From: Conus ventricosus
Lineage: Eukaryota > Mollusca > Gastropoda > Neogastropoda > Conidae
Direction of reading: 5' to 3'
Length of the DNA stretch: 64,000 nt
Assembly (NCBI GenBank): GCA_018398815.1
Contig: CM031617.1
Span: forward strand, 1,309,461 to 1,373,460
Part shown: piece by piece, positions 28,278 to 39,430 of the stretch
Layout of the letters: each line of letters begins with the position of its first letter
Position numbering within the stretch: position 1 is the stretch's first letter
Position numbers and translations under genes: made by a program
The notes under the pieces: model-generated
What the model was told of the DNA's origin: nothing
Databases searched by the model: none
The model's input: only the letters and a program-made list of their open reading frames with translations

Positions 28278-28810
28278 GCGTGCACGCACGTGTCCTTGCT
28301 GCCGTACAGTTAATGCGTGCGTTTGAATGTGTGTGTGTGTGTGTGTGTGTGTTGCTATCACTTTAGAGCGATGAAGGTTCTTTTTTTCTTTCTTAACGGC
28401 ATCGTTTAATGCCCCACCCCCACCCCGCCCTCACTGCTCCTCCATGAGTCGAGTACTTGCTGGCTGGCAACCAACGCGACAATTTCCAAATCAATTCACA
28501 GGAAAGTGATAAAGAGAATCAGTCTGTGAGGCTTCTTAGTTGTTTGCATACAAAGGAAAACAGCAATACTGTATTATCATCTTCCATGTAACGGGACAGA
28601 CCGTGATAAGTAACATGTTGAGCTGAGTTTTAACAATGATGGATACATCCTACATCCACCACGCTGCACAACCGGAGTACAAAATCTCTCTGTCTTCCTC
28701 TGTCCTGTCTTGCATTGCCCTCCCCCTCACTCTTTCTTTCGCCCCCTCTCGCTTTGCTTTGATTCTCTATCTCCCTCTTTCTCTCTCTCTCCCACACACA
28801 TGGTCATGTG

Positions 28811-28841
<31 letters not shown>

Positions 28842-28862
28842 TGTGTGTGTGTGTAAAAACTC

Positions 28863-29065
28863 AGCATGTTGCAAACGTAGCGTAAAAAAGCATGAAACAT
28901 GCACACCAAAATCTGTTCATGTTTATGTGGAAATTAAGCATGTTACAATCACAGCAAAAACAAATGCATGAAACACGCAAACCAAAATCTGTTCATGTTT
29001 ATGTGGAAATTAAGCATGTTACACTCACAGCAAAACAAAACAAAAGCATGAAACACGCAAAACAA
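28863..29065. repeat. Tandem repeat, about 72-bp unit, 2.5 copies
   Basis: Units contain GCATGAAACACGCAAACCAA, AATCTGTTCATGTTTATGTG and GAAATTAAGCATGTTACA, repeated with few differences. Long GT/CT microsatellites flank it at 28222-28271, 28330-28351, 28806-28853 and 29170-29242. Confidence 0.85.
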
Positions 29066-29189
29066 ATAGTGTTGGCTAGTAATGTGTGTTTACGTCTGCG
29101 TCTGGTGAATGGGCTTGACAACGTTTTGAGGACAGCAAACAGTGAGCGTAAGTATTACCGTAAGTATTAAATCTCTCTCTCTCTCTCTC

Positions 29190-29244
<55 letters not shown>

Positions 29245-29550
29245 CGTAATGTAATGTAATGTAAAAGGATAAACATGATAAAATTATAATTCCTATTCAA
29301 AACACACACATACACACACACACACCGCCGGAAAACTCACACACGCAGACAGACACACGAGCGCGTTCAACACTAGAAAACACGCTCACCGTTGTAAGTG
29401 AATATCGTTAATCAGTCCGAGGGAAAAGATGTGTCTTTAAGAAGGTTTTGTGTGTTGTTGTTGTTGTCTTCAATTTAACGTCTTTCCACATAAAATAATA
29501 TTAGACCAAGGTTGTGTGTGTGCGTTTCTTTTGCCCTCTATCTGTCTCTT

Positions 29551-29584
<34 letters not shown>

Positions 29585-29649
29585 CCTCTCTCTCTCTTCG
29601 TGTGCGTGCGTTTTGCTCCCTCTCTCTCTCTCTCTCTCGCCTTGTCGGT

Positions 29650-29870
29650 CCAGCAGTACGGTAATTGTAATGTTGTTTATAGCAAAGCCGACCACAAAGG
29701 GCGATACCAGGGCTGACACAGCAGTACAAGTGGTCAGTAGTTCCTGCAAAGCCACTTTCTTGGCTCTGGGGAGACCAGCATTACACATTCCGATCGGCAC
29801 AGCGTGTACCTCGCCACAGTGATGTTGCCGTTCCGCGCTGCGTGTACCTCGCCACAGAGAAGCTGGGATG
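29650..29870 (-). mobile_element. Relative of the LINE 3' tail / SINE-like sequence
   Basis: The minus strand reads TCAGCCCTGGTATCGCCCTT, then TGTGGTCGGCTTTGCTATAA and ACAACATTA. This is a diverged version of the 3' tail of the LINEs at 34271 and 39431 (CAGCCCTGATGTGGCCCTTT ... GCTATAAGCAACATTATCT). Upstream is a body unlike those LINEs, with a duplicated CGTGTACCTCGCCACAG. It may be a SINE that borrows a related LINE tail. Confidence 0.5.
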
Positions 29871-30214
29871 GAATGCGAAAGGGATGGGATGGGGGTGGGG
29901 AGAGGTGGGAGTGCTACTGCGGGGAAGGGAGGTTGGGCGCTCGTTAAAAATAGGCGGGCCTTCCTCGCCGGCCAAGATGTTGTAATTGCGTGCGCCGTGT
30001 TTTGTGTAGTGTGTCCGACGAAGAGTATTTCCTTGAAAATTCACACGTTTTGCGATTGTTACAATTAAATTGGTGTCTCTTTATTTTCTGTGTTTTGATT
30101 CATGGATGCGGTTTAATGAACGAGGCACTTGCAGTCTATTTGATTCAGTATTTTGTTTTGCTCTTTTTTCTTCAAAACATACCTTTCAAACCCACTACCA
30201 CGGCTTCTTCTTTC

Positions 30215-30640
30215 TTGCTCAGAGCAGTCTTCTGCCTCTCCCGCATGTTCGCTGCTTCAGCTGGTGCATTCATCACATCAGAAGCTGATGATCAATGCCG
30301 TCTACATGGCGACTGAGTGTACTTGTACGGAAATTGTCCGTTCCCACAGACAAACTGTTATTTTTCCCGTGTTTACGGCACACACAACAGTACATCTTGC
30401 CGCTCTCATACCTAAGCCACGGGTAAAGGGTCAGCCACGTTGACTGGAACGTTTTCTTAGAACACATGGGTCTACTTTCACTTGGCCTGTCACACTGCTG
30501 CTCCACATGAGCTGAGATGCGCCGACTGAATCTTTCGGCGATTCCTGACTGGTAGACGGCTGCGGTTGACCGAAACACAAGACTGCCTGCCCTGGCAGAA
30601 GTTTTGGCTTCTTTTTTGGAGGCATGACCGATCACATAAA
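30215..30640 (-). pseudogene. TTF-type zinc-finger start of a hAT-like transposase (frameshifted)
   Basis: The minus strand encodes CSKKTFQSTWLTLYPWLRYE, SGKMYCCVCRKHGKNNSLSV and GTDNFRTSTLSRHVDGIDHQ. This is the TTF-type zinc finger of ZNF862/KIAA1586-like proteins and the hAT transposases they derive from (C..C and H..H ligands visible). The frame then shifts. Another frame continues ASDVMNAPAEAANMRERQKT and ALSKKEE, as these proteins do after the finger. It stops soon after, so it is a remnant in the 26684-31814 transposon. Confidence 0.65.
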
Positions 30641-30844
30641 AACTTCCAAAACTGGCGGAACAACTTTCACAGACAGATCGCTATCCCAGAAAGCAAACCG
30701 AAAGCAACCCAAAAGGCGACAGTAGACTACACATGATTGGCAGAAAGTTGCATGGTTCGCTAGCAGCAGCCAATCAAATCAGCGGACAAATGAAGCATTG
30801 TCTGCCGCGGTCCTAGCGCGTCAGTCTCCGCGGTAGGCCTAAAT

Positions 30845-31220
30845 GTGAGCACGGTGGCGCACTGGTACCGTAAAGCGATGCGCCCTTTGACACACGGCAA
30901 GCAGAGTCGATGCGGCATTTGCGGAAGTGATGCGGTAATGCCGCAGGGCGCACTAGTAAACCGAACCCTGCATCTTTGGAATGATCTACCAACTAACATC
31001 AAGTTTGCACAATCTACTAACTCATTTAAAAATCTCCTTGATGCGGGTCATAAATTCACTAAATTGTTATTTGAATTTGATTAACAAACCAATATGCGCA
31101 TATGCAACAAACCAATTCAGAATACTAAACAATACATGGATGGGGATTCAAGAAAGGCCGCGAGGCCTAGGCTACGTATATCAGCCTGTCCCCTTACTAC
31201 TACTACTACTACTACTTAAA
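30845..31220 (+). mobile_element. 3' end of a LINE with ACT-repeat tail
   Basis: The frame ends GALVNRTLHLWNDLPTNIKF, AQSTNSFKNLLDAGHKFTKL, LFEFD stop. The 'R....WN.LP..i....s.nsFK..LD' pattern is the C-terminus of CR1/L2-like ORF2. It is followed by a short 3' UTR and a terminal (ACT)n at about 31194-31216. It is a heavily 5'-truncated copy inside the 26684-31814 transposon and may be the same family as the fragment at 26940. Confidence 0.75.
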
Positions 31221-31814
31221 AAAAATTTGTTTTGGTACAAGTCTATTATGTTCACAGCAAGTCACTTATTTGCATACGCTGGCTTGAATAGCTGAACTCT
31301 TTTTTTCCCCCCGAACCACAGACTGCCGGTGAACTGTCATCTCTACGCCGTTTGCCGCAGCAACAATCTCCACCAACACTTGTAGACGCTTCGTCATCCG
31401 CCATGTTTGAACGCACGCGGTACGAGATACGGAGCTAGGCCGCAGTTGCGCATTTCATGACAAAGTCGAGTGACATTGCCAATGTAAATGTACACAAGAT
31501 AACTTCGTTTGCCCTCAATGTATAGTCTGCTCATATGATATTATTATCATCTAACGGCAGGCGAGACCAACGACTTCGCAAAAAACTTTCGTTCACCTGA
31601 CAACGGAATTGCATTCTCCGCGCCTGATTATGTCCCTTAGTTTCACCGCTAAGGTGACTGTGCAAACTGTCAATTTTTGCGGCGGAGATCGTAGCAGCCG
31701 ATACCGTATTTCGGTGACGAGTAAATCCTTATTTTGAGCGCACTATCAGTATTTCCGTATCCCCAGCTTAAATCTGTACTAAATACGGAGAAATATGGGG
31801 GGTGCACAGGTCTG

Positions 31815-32110
31815 CTAAACCAATCACACAGCCAAGCTGCAGTGCACTCTTTCACCACTAAACCAATCACACAGCCAGGCTGCAGTGCACTCTTTCACCA
31901 CTAAACCAATCACACAGCCAGGCTGCAGTGCACTCTTTCACCACTAAACCAATCACACAGCCAAGCTGCAGTGCACTCTTTCACCACTAAACCAATCACA
32001 CAGCCAGGCTGCAGTGCACTCTTTCACCACTAAACCAATCACACAGCCAGGCTGCAGTGCATTCTTTCACCACTAAACCAATCACATAGCCAGGCTGAGG
32101 TGCACTTTTT
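31815..32110. repeat. 43-bp minisatellite, right block
   Basis: About seven more units of the array at 26204-26683 (AATCACACAGCCAGGCTGCA etc.), starting with the duplicated CTAAAC target site. The last units have decayed (CACATAGCCAGGCTGAGGTG). Confidence 0.93.
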
Positions 32111-32766
<656 letters not shown>

Positions 32767-33204
32767 TTAAAAAAATCATACCTGTAAACAATAATAGACA
32801 CAAAATAGAATCATTCAAGACAGTTCATTCACACAAAGTTGATGGCTGTTCATTCTATATCAATCGTTATTCTCAGCATTTTCGTTTCCAATGACAAAAT
32901 GTAATATGCCCGCCTACAAAGGAAAATTTTATTTACTTTCCTTTATATGTGCGAATAGATATATACACAAATAGAGAAATGTCAACATGTATTCTAAAGT
33001 AGTCGTCATTTAAAAAAAAAAAAAAAAAAAAAGGTCCTGTGAAGAAAATTCTGATAGAGAATGTTACCGCAAAGAATCAAAATCGTTTTCAGATGCCTCG
33101 AAGTAGAGCTCTATGTCACAATGTCATGTCAACAAGTTACACAAAATACATTACAGCAGTCTGGTCTGCCATACACAAACATGGTCCTTGACTTTGAGGC
33201 TTCA

Positions 33205-33842
<638 letters not shown>

Positions 33843-34047
33843 TTAACCCGCTGAGTGCGATGGGCCACGATCGTGGCTTTACCGCCGAGTGCGATGGGCC
33901 ACGATCGTGGCTCAGATGAAAACCGTTATACCACCGCCGCTAAACATCCGGATTGATCAGTTCACGTGACTTGCTGGTATCCATTGTGCACGGGCAAGCC
34001 TTGTCAGTCCGTTATCTCCAAGTTTTTCATGCGTTTTGACCGAAATA

Positions 34048-34144
34048 ATGAGTGAATCAGCAACCGAGTTTGAGCAGGAGTTTAGTGGAAGTGGCATTAG
34101 TGAAGAATCAGTTGCCGGAGGCAGTAGTAACGAAAGTGAAGCAG
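34048..34144 (+). pseudogene. First exon of a piggyBac-like transposase remnant
   Basis: ATG at 34048 gives MSESATEFEQEFSGSGISEE, then SVAGGSSNESEAG, followed by a GTGAGT donor at 34145. The acidic N-terminus is usual for piggyBac-like transposases. The phase (1) fits a second exon starting at 48050 after TGTGATCCAG, which adds ESGSTTAEESDAERGAQERG. After that, the sequence no longer resembles a transposase, so the catalytic region has been deleted. The intron now contains 13 kb of LINEs. Confidence 0.45.
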
Positions 34145-34358
34145 GTGAGTAGATAAACTTTGATTATTTTGTGTGTCGAGTGATGGAACACTTGCTGCGT
34201 GCGGTTATTGGTTATTTTACATTTGTTGGTCCGCCACATGAAGGAAGGGGGGGATGGAGGGGGCAGGGTAGATAAGATAAGATAATGTTGCTTATAGCCC
34301 AGCCGACCGCAGAGGGCCACATCAGGGCTGTCACCACGTTAAAATCAACTCACCAGTC

Positions 34359-34406
<48 letters not shown>

Positions 34407-34479
34407 CACACATCTCATTAAATAACATCGTCTACAAACGCACCAGAAACTTTGTTAAAAATCTTTCTGCCGTAAAACC

Positions 34480-35820
34480 TTAAATCAGATAAAAAATGTT
34501 AATCTCTCTCAAAAACTCAAGGATAACGTCTGGCGGGACATCCCTGAACAGGATCTTCATGGACTCCGCTGTAAAATGTTTGTGTCTCACATCGTGCAAG
34601 TCCCAACACTCTAAAAGAACATGTTTCATTGAGAGTGGCGCATGACATGGAATGCACCACGGAGCTTCTTCATTCTTTAAAAGGTAAGCATGGGTAAAAT
34701 ACGAATGGCCGGTGTGCAGCCGGCACAGAACCGTTTCCTCTTTACGACCTCCTGACGTGGATGGGAGGAACTCCTTAAGGTTTGGACGGATCTGAAAGAG
34801 TTTGTTATTCGTCTGTGTGTTCCAATCCTCCTGCCAGAGGTCTCTCACATAATCATTAATTTTGGGTTTCACATCTGAGCAGGGGATATAAATGTTGGAC
34901 AGTTTCTCTCTTGTGGCGTTCTTGGCTAAACGATCAACCATTTCGTTCCCGCCGATGCCAACATGACCAGGAACCCAAACAAGAGTAATGTTGTAACCGT
35001 CCGCTTTCAACTTGCTAAAAAGTTCAAAGAAATGCAAAAGTTCTGGATGCTGAAGGTTGCGGCCAGCTATGGCTTCCAACGCTGACAGCGAATCCGACAG
35101 AACCAGAAAGTCCCTCTTTGAAGAATGTGAGATTATCTTCAAAGCCAGAACCAGAGCAGTAAGTTCAGCAGAATAGACAGAAGCATCTGAATGTATATGT
35201 TCCAACAGTATCTGAGAAGGAGCCCCAGGGCAGTAGGCTGCACAGGCCACTCCATCCTCAGACTTGGAACCGTCAGTGAAAACTTTTTGATAGGATGGGA
35301 ATTTCGAACAGAGGTCAGCATACAATGCCTTGTACGCCAGAGAGCTGGTAGACTCTTTGCGAAAAGCTGCAAGATCGAAACGAATCTCTGGTGTGAAAAA
35401 GGTCCACGGAGGTTGATCCGGAAACTTGGAAAAATCGGAAACTACTCCCAGGTCTAGACCTGCATTCCGCACGTGAGGCTGCATACGAAGACCAAACGGC
35501 GGAATACATTTAGGGTTGTTTTCAAACTTACTTTGGAATGGAGGGTCAAAGACACAGTCATAGGCAGGATTCTGCGGTTCTGAGAACAGTCGGATATAAT
35601 AATTTAAAGACAGTTTTAGTCTGCGGTTGGACAATGCAGGTTCGCCCGCCTCTGCGTACAGGCTGTACACAGGGGTGGTGCGGAACGCTCCAAGACAGAG
35701 ACGAAGCCCTTGATGGTGAATAAGGTCCAAGAGTTTGAGGTAAGAGGGTCTTGCGGAGCCGTAGACAGCACAACCGTAGTCCAGTTTGGAACGGACCAAG
35801 GCTCTGTAGAGGTGCAGCAA
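34480..35820 (-). CDS. LINE A ORF2, C-terminal half with RNase H
   Basis: 446 open codons. The RNase H domain is clear: FTDGSKSEDGVACAAYCPGA (first Asp), SVYSAELTALVLALKIISHS (Glu), LVLSDSLSALEAIAGRN (Asp) and VWVPGHVGIGGNEMVDRLAK (final His and Asp). A C-terminal region follows with a Cys/His-like cluster (CRLHTGHSYFTHAYLLKNEE, WCIPCHAPLSMKHVLLECWD). This is a retrotransposon reading frame, not a host gene. It is separated by a frame break at about 35820-36160 from the RT half. Confidence 0.9.
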   Translation of the reverse strand: MLHLYRALVRSKLDYGCAVYGSARPSYLKLLDLIHHQGLRLCLGAFRTTPVYSLYAEAGEPALSNRRLKLSLNYYIRLFSEPQNPAYDCVFDPPFQSKFENNPKCIPPFGLRMQPHVRNAGLDLGVVSDFSKFPDQPPWTFFTPEIRFDLAAFRKESTSSLAYKALYADLCSKFPSYQKVFTDGSKSEDGVACAAYCPGAPSQILLEHIHSDASVYSAELTALVLALKIISHSSKRDFLVLSDSLSALEAIAGRNLQHPELLHFFELFSKLKADGYNITLVWVPGHVGIGGNEMVDRLAKNATREKLSNIYIPCSDVKPKINDYVRDLWQEDWNTQTNNKLFQIRPNLKEFLPSTSGGRKEETVLCRLHTGHSYFTHAYLLKNEEAPWCIPCHAPLSMKHVLLECWDLHDVRHKHFTAESMKILFRDVPPDVILEFLREINIFYLI

Positions 35821-36162
35821 AGTTTTCTTATCAGCTCCCCAGTCGGTGTGCGCTACGACCCGCAGAATATTCAGAGCTTTCTGGCAAGAAGTTTTGAAGT
35901 TTTTGATGTGGCTCAGAAAGTTGAGTTTCTGGTCAAAAATGACTCCCAGAAATTTGGCCTCTTTAACAGCTGGAATGGGAGATTTCCCTACATGAAGTTC
36001 AGGATCTGGGAAAAACTGACGGAAATTATGGAAGTGAATACACTGCGTCTTGGTGGAGAAAAGGTGAAACCGTTTTCATCCGCCCATCGATGGATTTTAT
36101 CTACGCAAAGCTGGAGCCTGCGCTGGACACTCGGGTACAGGCTGAACCCTGCTGAACTGATT

Positions 36163-37773
36163 TCACAATGTTGTTGATTTTAATACTAAAGAGGGCAGGA
36201 GACAGTATGCTCCCCTGTGGAACACCCAACTCCTGCTCGTGGACATCAGAGAGAGTGGTGCCAACCCGGACCTGAAACTGTCGTTCTGCCAAAAATTTTG
36301 AATAAAAAGCGGAAGATGACCTCGAAAACCCAGATCGTGGAGATCATAAAGTATCCCCGACTTCCAGGTTGTATCGTAGGCCTTCTCCAAGTCGAAAAAA
36401 ATTGCCACTGCATGCTGCCTGTTCAAAAAAGCGTTCCGAAGTGTAGATTCCAGACGAATCAAATGGTCAACTGTAGACCGATGTTTGCGGAAACCACACT
36501 GTTCTTTCGCCAAAAGGCCATCGGTTTCGAGTTTCCACATGAGCCTAGCATTGACCATTTTCTCCATCAGTTTACAGACACAGCTGGTCAAAGCTATGGG
36601 ACGGTAGTTTGAAGGGTTAGAAAGATCTTTTCCAGGTTTGGGGATGGGAATAATGAGGGCTTTCCGCCAAGAGGGTGGAAAGCAACCTGAAGTCCACACA
36701 TGGTTATATACTTGTAGTAGTATGTTCAGACCTTCTTGCGGAAGATGTTTCAACAGTTGATAATGAATTTCATCTAGACCTGGAGAGGAATCGCTGCAAG
36801 AGAGTAAGGCAGATTTCAGCTCGTTTAACGTGAAAGGAAGATTGTAGTCTTCCATGTTGTCGGATGAAAAGTTGCAGGGTGATTTTTCTTTTAGGGCTTT
36901 GTTTTTGACAAAAGTGGATGATTTATTAGAAGAGGAGGAATTCTTTTCAATGGTTGAAGCAAGCAGATTAGCAACTGCTTTCTTCTCTGTTATTAAAGAA
37001 TCCGAAAACTTGAGATGGTTCACAGTGGGACAGGTGTTCTTCCCTTTGATTTTCTTAATGATGTTCCACACTTTTTTCTTGGAAGTTTTTGATGTCAGCC
37101 TGGAGCAGAAGCTTCTCCAGGACCGACGTTTACTGATTTTAAAAGTGTGTCTTGATTTAGCACGGAGTTTCTGATGGGCTCGAGCGTTGGGACCCGAAGG
37201 TCGTTGGTATACCTGACGCTGAGCCCGTTTTCTAACTTTGGAAATTTGTTGGCATTCTGAATCGAACCAGGGTGTTTTTGGCATTTGAAGTTTATCGGAA
37301 GACACTGGAATACAGGCTTTAGCACATTTGATTATAGTGTTAGTCAGTGATTCTGCTGGGTCCGGACTCTGAAGAAAATCAGTGTCCTGGAACTCCTTGG
37401 AAATAGTGGCTGCAAATAGATCCCAGTTTGCTTTCTTATAATTGAGATGCTGAGAGACAGAGACGTGTTCAGTTATTACAGGTTGTAGGAAGACAGGGAA
37501 ATGGTCACTTCCGTGCAGATCGTCATGGACAGACCACTCATAGTCCAGGACCAGCGAGGGGTCACAAACCGACAAATCTAAACACGAAAGTGAACCTGTG
37601 GAAGAGTGGAGGTAAGTTGCAGATCCGTCGTTCAGACAACACAGATCCAAATCCGAAAGGACATCCTCAATTAGCAGACCTCTGGATGACGTACCGACAC
37701 TACCCCAAAGCAGGGTTCCCAGGGACTTCAGCTTATGCCAAGTAAGGACCTTGTAAGGACCTATAAGGACCAT
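36163..37773 (-). CDS. LINE A ORF2, endonuclease end and reverse transcriptase
   Basis: The frame covers the end of the AP-endonuclease (SDLDLCCLNDGSATYL, SLSCLDLSVCDPSL, HGSDHFPVF) and the reverse transcriptase (FPPSWRKALIIPIPKPGKDL, NYRPIALTSCVCKLMEKMVN, FFDLEKAYDTTWKSGILYDL). The RT YxDD box falls in the frame-broken gap near 36100. The start of this frame (37711-37773) belongs to the inserted hAT-like element, not to the LINE; the LINE endonuclease continues on its far side at 39119. Confidence 0.88.
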   Translation of the reverse strand: MVLIGPYKVLTWHKLKSLGTLLWGSVGTSSRGLLIEDVLSDLDLCCLNDGSATYLHSSTGSLSCLDLSVCDPSLVLDYEWSVHDDLHGSDHFPVFLQPVITEHVSVSQHLNYKKANWDLFAATISKEFQDTDFLQSPDPAESLTNTIIKCAKACIPVSSDKLQMPKTPWFDSECQQISKVRKRAQRQVYQRPSGPNARAHQKLRAKSRHTFKISKRRSWRSFCSRLTSKTSKKKVWNIIKKIKGKNTCPTVNHLKFSDSLITEKKAVANLLASTIEKNSSSSNKSSTFVKNKALKEKSPCNFSSDNMEDYNLPFTLNELKSALLSCSDSSPGLDEIHYQLLKHLPQEGLNILLQVYNHVWTSGCFPPSWRKALIIPIPKPGKDLSNPSNYRPIALTSCVCKLMEKMVNARLMWKLETDGLLAKEQCGFRKHRSTVDHLIRLESTLRNAFLNRQHAVAIFFDLEKAYDTTWKSGILYDLHDLGFRGHLPLFIQNFWQNDSFRSGLAPLSLMSTSRSWVFHRGAYCLLPSLVLKSTTL

Positions 37774-39113
37774 TTTCTAAATTAGTAAGGACCTCTACAT
37801 TAACATTAGCAGCATATATATTACAAAACGTACTTGTATATCTCTTCATGGAAATGCACCAAACACAGCGTACACCCAATATAACTTGGCTGCTGTACTG
37901 CAGAATCAAATCACACTGAAAACTGTTTGTTCCCTTGTTCTGTCTTCAGTAAGAACAATGTCTTGAGTCTCTTGTCTTCCACTTCAATCCACTCTTTTCA
38001 CACCTAAAACTAAAACCAGCTGATACTTTAACCTGACAGTCATAGCTGATACTTAAACTTGAATGTCAATCTTTCACAACAGAAGAGATAAGTTTTTTTT
38101 TTTAAATGACACTGAGAATGAGAAACAAAACCAAAAACAAAACTGTTAGTGGTCATAGGCACTTTCAGATCCTGAATATATGTCGGAGAAAAAAAGAAGA
38201 GCACACACACATACACTGGCCTTAATCAGCATTTTTTCCATTCTTTTTCAACCCTTGTGATGTCCTGTTGAACTCTCTCTGCTTCGTTTTTTCTGTCCGT
38301 AGCTAACAAACGCAGAGTGTTGGATCGTTCAATCAGACTGAAACTTCTCTGCTCCTGAGACTGGAAGCTTAGACGGTCAGCCTCTTCAAGTAGATGACGT
38401 GCCTCATCACTGGTGCATTTATGTTTCTTCCTCTGGTTGACCAGTTCTTCTCCTAACCTCTTTCTCTTCTCTTTTTCCACAGCTGCCTCCTCCTCTTGCC
38501 TTTGTTCAGCAAGGTATCTGTCATATCTTCCCTAGGCTCCTGATGCCGAGACAAGGAGTTTTTTTGTCAATGACAACTCTCTCCACACCTCCCATATTAT
38601 GAATATGGTCTAGCACAACCCTACGTGCCATCGACGCCAAATGCAGTGATCTTTCGCACACAGAACATCGAGCATAATGTTTGTTTTGGGGATCCTTCAG
38701 CAACCAGTCCTTGTACTGCTTTTTTTTTTTACCCAACGATCCTGAAATGCACTTTCCTGGCATTTTGATTGCCTTGAGCAAAGACTGGAAAATGATGGAT
38801 GCAAGTATCGAGTCTTCACGTGAAACGAGACCATGCAAAACTAGGACGAGACCTTGAGAAAAACCAAAACTTCCAAGCTGAAAGTTGTCTGCTAGGCTAG
38901 GGTCGTTTGTCAGAACCCATTGGCGAGCAGATTTCAGAGTAAGTACGCTTGCTTCCGAGATTTTCCAACCAGCATTTCGCCACTGACGATTTTTTTGGCT
39001 GTCATAAGGACTTGTAAGGACCTTGATGCTAATATAAGCACTTGTAAGGCCTTACTTGAGGTGTTTCAAAATGTAAGGACCTGTAAGCACCGGTAAGGAC
39101 CCTGGGAACCCTG
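37711..39113 (-). mobile_element. hAT-like element (1403 bp) inserted in the LINE endonuclease
   Basis: The termini CAGGGTTCCCAGG and complement are flanked by 5-bp duplications CAAAG (37706-37710, 39114-39118). The sister LINE B has the uninterrupted site (ACCCCAAAGAGG, about 42908). The minus strand encodes a zinc-finger start (38521-38838) joined directly to a C-terminal coiled-coil tail (38226-38570), so the middle of the transposase, including its catalytic core, is deleted. AAGGACCT-type motifs are repeated near both ends (37757-37792, 39005-39100). Confidence 0.88.
38226..38838 (-). pseudogene. Internally deleted transposase: zinc finger plus C-terminal tail
   Basis: The first part (from 38838) contains KKKKQYKDWLLKDPQNKHYA, RCSVCERSLHLASMARRVVL and DHIHN, a TTF/BED-like finger (C..C, H). 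After a frame change it continues TKKLLVSASGA, a stop, then RYLAEQRQEEEAAVEKEKRK, RLGEELVNQRKKHKC and SFSLIERSNTLRLLATDRKN. The tail is homologous to the peptide at 3406-3810. In complete transposases these parts flank the DDE/hAT core, which is missing here. Confidence 0.6.
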
Positions 39114-39430
39114 CAAAGAGGATTGTGACCGTTAAAGTCACCCAACAGCAAAAAAAGGTCGAGGAAGTTCTCCTATCAGACTGACAAGGTCCTGACGACA
39201 AACCGGGATGAAGGAGGTAGATAAATAGAACAGATTGTTATAGTCTTGTGGAGAGTGACTCTCGCAGCAACAGCTTGAAGGGAGGTAACAGAGCGACAGG
39301 GACTATACAGCAGAGTTTTGTGTATGAGAAGGGCAACACCGCCCGACCGTCCCAACGTGGATGGTTGAGCAGGATTGAAAGAATATTAAAGCCAGAAAGA
39401 GTAAAGGTCTTCTGGCTTTGAATTTGAGTT

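Larger units (their letters stand above)
26684..31814. mobile_element. 5.1 kb DNA transposon with CAGACCTGTG termini
   Basis: The left end CAGACCTGTGTACCCCC pairs with the right-end complement CAGACCTGTGCACCCCC. CTAAAC is duplicated at 26678-26683 and 31815-31820. Removal restores an exact 43-bp minisatellite unit. The first eight bases equal those of the 19265-20616 transposon, so the two are related. The interior contains a frameshifted TTF zinc-finger transposase start (minus, about 30215-30640), two plus-strand LINE fragments (about 26940-27290 and 30845-31220), a SINE/LINE-tail relative (about 29650-29870), a tandem triplicate (28863-29065) and many GT/CT microsatellites. No DDE domain was found. 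Transposase genes in this family can be intron-rich, so parts may be unrecognised. Confidence 0.82.

Noticed and set aside
28049..29822. Open frames through CT/GT microsatellites (SLSLSL, VCVCVC, RERERE)
   Set aside because: Low-complexity artefacts inside the 26684-31814 transposon.
37711..37773. N-terminus of the long LINE A frame starting at 37773
   Set aside because: This stretch belongs to the inserted hAT-like element; the real LINE endonuclease sequence resumes beyond 39118.
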